Assembly (NCBI RefSeq): GCF_000016545.1
Contig: NC_009437.1
Span: 411,501 to 475,500 of the forward strand
Reading direction: 5' to 3'
From: Caldicellulosiruptor saccharolyticus DSM 8903
GTDB taxonomy: Bacteria > Bacillota > Thermoanaerobacteria > Caldicellulosiruptorales > Caldicellulosiruptoraceae
Length of the DNA: 64,000 nucleotides
In this document: positions 62,386 to 64,000 of the stretch, in pieces
How positions within the stretch are numbered: position 1 is the first letter of the stretch
Layout: every line of letters starts with the position of its first letter
Program-made: the position numbers and the translations under genes
The notes under the pieces: model-generated
What the model was told of the DNA's origin: nothing
Seen by the model: the letters and a program-made list of their open reading frames with translations, nothing else
Databases searched by the model: none

Positions 62386-62425
62386 TATGCAAACATTTGC
62401 ATTATAGATAGAAAAGTGATAAAAT
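62386..62425 (+). promoter_or_regulatory. promoter and palindromic operator of the GH13 gene
   Basis: TTGCAT (62397-62402), 17-bp spacer and TAAAAT (62420-62425). The -35 box forms one arm of a perfect palindrome ATGCAAA-CA-TTTGCAT (62387-62402). The half-site ATGCAAAC is also at the promoter of the secreted amylase gene, and resembles MalR-type (LacI family) sites GCAAACGTTTGC. Confidence 0.65.
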
Positions 62426-62477
62426 AAATTTCAATGTTGTATTTCAAAAAAAATATTTCAGAAGGAGAGTGCAAAGT

Positions 62478-64000
62478 TTGCAGGTTATTCACAATCAAGT
62501 TCATGACATTTTTGCTCTGAGCAAAAACAGGTTCTATGTAAAACTGTGGGTACAAAGAGGTTTTGCAAAAAACGTCACTTTGATATTCTCAGATAGGTAT
62601 GATTTGGATGTACAGAAAGTGAAGATGGACTTTTACATGAATGTGGGAAACTTTGAGGTGTATACGGCGCAGGTGCAAAACAAAACGCCAAGGTTTGCAT
62701 ACAAGTTTTTGATTGAGCTTTTAGATGGAAGTTTTAAAGTATTTAACCAGTTTGGACTTTTAGATACCGAGGAAAACCTATATTTTGATGCTTTCCAGTT
62801 TCCTTATGCAAATGAGGCAGATATGTTTGAAAAACCTTCTTTTACAGAGGGTTTGGTTGTCTATGAGATATTTCCTGACAGGTTCAAAAGAGGCAAAAAG
62901 GAAGTGCACAGCAAGAAACTATTTGATTGGGATTACTGCAGTTGGGATGTACCAGGCTCTGAAGTTTTTCTTGGTGGTGATTTTGCAGGCATAAAAGAAA
63001 AAATAGAGTATTTTAAAGCTCTTGGGATAAATGCCATTTATCTTACACCAATTTTTAAATCACTATCGAGCCACCGCTACAACGTGGACGACTACTTTGA
63101 TGTTGACCCGCTTTTGGGTACAAAAGAGGAGTTCAAAGAACTTGTTGACAGTCTTCACGAAAATGGCATTCGAATAATACTTGACATGGTTTTTAACCAC
63201 ACAGGCGTCGGATTTTTTGCTTTTCAGGATGTTATAAAAAATGGAGAAAATTCAAAGTATTACAGCTGGTATAATATAAAGTCTTTACCTGTAGATATCC
63301 AAAAAGGAAACTATGAGACTTTTGCAACAAATGTAAAAAGCATGCCAAGAATAAATACTTCAAACAAAGAGGTTCAGGACTTCTTTTTGGAGGTTTTAAA
63401 GTACTGGCTTTTGGAGTTTGATGTTGACGGCTTTAGGTTTGACGTTGCAAACGAGCTTGACAAAAACTTTATAAGAAGGATAAGAAATGAGCTCAAATCA
63501 ATAAAAAAAGACATTCTTTTAATTGGCGAGGTTATGCACAGAAGCGAGAATTTCCTTATGGGAGACATGTTTGACGGTGTTATGAACTACTTTTCGTGGG
63601 AGGTTTTTGCAAGGTATTTGATGGGTAAATATGATGCAGAAGATGCCTCAAGGATTTTGGCAGACTACAGACTGAAATTTAATCCTGTACTTTTTTCATG
63701 CCAGCTAAACCTAATTGGCAGCCACGACACAGAAAGGGTTTTGACAAGACTTGGAAACAGAAAACTTGCAATGCTTGCTGCAGTGTACAACCTCACTTAT
63801 CAGGGAATTCCTATGATTTACTATGGTGATGAGATTGGAATGGAAGGCGGTCATGACCCTGACTGCAGAAGGGGGATGATATGGGAAGAAGAAAAGCAGG
63901 ACAAGGAAATTTTTGACCTGTACAGAAGATTGATTGATCTCAAGAAAACCTCTTCAGCTCTGAATAGCGACAATATAAGAGAGTTTTCAATTGGTGATGT
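62478..64000 (+). CDS. cyclomaltodextrinase / neopullulanase-type GH13 enzyme (3' end cut off)
   Basis: Partial gene, open to the window edge (507 codons visible). The N-terminal 110 or so residues form a CBM34-like beta domain (FYVKLWVQRGFAKNVTLIFS), the feature that separates cyclomaltodextrinases, maltogenic amylases and neopullulanases from other GH13 enzymes. The catalytic barrel begins EGLVVYEIFPDRFKRG and holds region I DMVFNHTG, region II GFRFDVANELD (nucleophile), region III LLIGEVMHRSE (acid) and region IV IGSHDTERVL. No signal peptide: cytoplasmic breakdown of imported maltodextrins or cyclodextrins. TTG 62478 is the likely start after AAGGAGAG. A repressor-like palindrome overlaps its -35 box and matches one at the secreted amylase gene. 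Confidence 0.88.
   Translation, partial: MQVIHNQVHDIFALSKNRFYVKLWVQRGFAKNVTLIFSDRYDLDVQKVKMDFYMNVGNFEVYTAQVQNKTPRFAYKFLIELLDGSFKVFNQFGLLDTEENLYFDAFQFPYANEADMFEKPSFTEGLVVYEIFPDRFKRGKKEVHSKKLFDWDYCSWDVPGSEVFLGGDFAGIKEKIEYFKALGINAIYLTPIFKSLSSHRYNVDDYFDVDPLLGTKEEFKELVDSLHENGIRIILDMVFNHTGVGFFAFQDVIKNGENSKYYSWYNIKSLPVDIQKGNYETFATNVKSMPRINTSNKEVQDFFLEVLKYWLLEFDVDGFRFDVANELDKNFIRRIRNELKSIKKDILLIGEVMHRSENFLMGDMFDGVMNYFSWEVFARYLMGKYDAEDASRILADYRLKFNPVLFSCQLNLIGSHDTERVLTRLGNRKLAMLAAVYNLTYQGIPMIYYGDEIGMEGGHDPDCRRGMIWEEEKQDKEIFDLYRRLIDLKKTSSALNSDNIREFSIGD

Overview
The window looks like a chromosome segment of an anaerobic, low-GC, plant-polysaccharide-using Firmicute. Very AT-rich DNA, strong purine-rich ribosome binding sites, frequent TTG/GTG starts, spore-maturation genes, a Ni-CO dehydrogenase locus, many carbohydrate genes and several insertion sequences together suggest a Caldicellulosiruptor-like thermophile. 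That placement is inference from gene content; there is no rRNA in the window to confirm it. I saw no tRNA, rRNA or CRISPR array.

Region 1 (1-12.1 kb): a broken GGDEF gene, an HD-GYP protein with a PilZ-like tail, a YfcE-type phosphodiesterase, a two-gene ATP-driven reductase of the 2-hydroxyacyl-CoA dehydratase type (the second gene fuses a dehydratase-like domain to its activase), a divergent spore-photoproduct-lyase relative overlapping a nucleosidase gene, and a permease / transglutaminase-like / dipeptide epimerase run that fits peptide or murein-peptide salvage. Region 2 (12.3-15.8 kb): an insertion-sequence graveyard with a decayed mutator-type transposase and two head-to-tail copies of a DDE (rve) element, one truncated and one apparently intact.

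Region 3 (15.8-29.6 kb): a self-contained sugar or polyol island: LacI regulator with a duplicated operator, two TIM-barrel isomerases, a binding protein, an ABC ATPase, two permeases, a zinc dehydrogenase, a Gfo/Idh/MocA dehydrogenase and a chemoreceptor. No kinase or aldolase is present, so the substrate is unknown. A gene-poor 1.2 kb stretch follows.

Region 4 (30.8-35.1 kb): Rrf2 regulator, CooS, CooF-like ferredoxin and an FAD/NAD oxidoreductase, with two matching 25-bp palindromes in front of rrf2 and cooS. All C-cluster ligands of CooS are kept, but most of the proton-relay and catalytic acid/base residues known from CODH-II are replaced. Region 5 (35.2-43.8 kb): MarR-controlled heterodimeric ABC exporter, AraC regulator divergent from an iron alcohol dehydrogenase, and a secreted GH13 amylase. 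Region 6 (43.8-49.2 kb): a four-gene membrane/thiol operon (anchored beta protein, CcdA-like, membrane spermidine-synthase-like, His-rich peptide) and a solitary TnpB element.

Region 7 (49.3-64 kb): methyltransferase, chemoreceptor, MurA, a Met/Gly/His-tailed secreted protein divergent from a two-component system, a Gfo/Idh/MocA enzyme, spmAB, a corrinoid protein in one operon with a GH106-like glycosidase and a class II aldolase, and the start of a cyclomaltodextrinase-type GH13 enzyme that runs off the end. The two GH13 genes share an ATGCAAAC half-site at their promoters, pointing to one common regulator.
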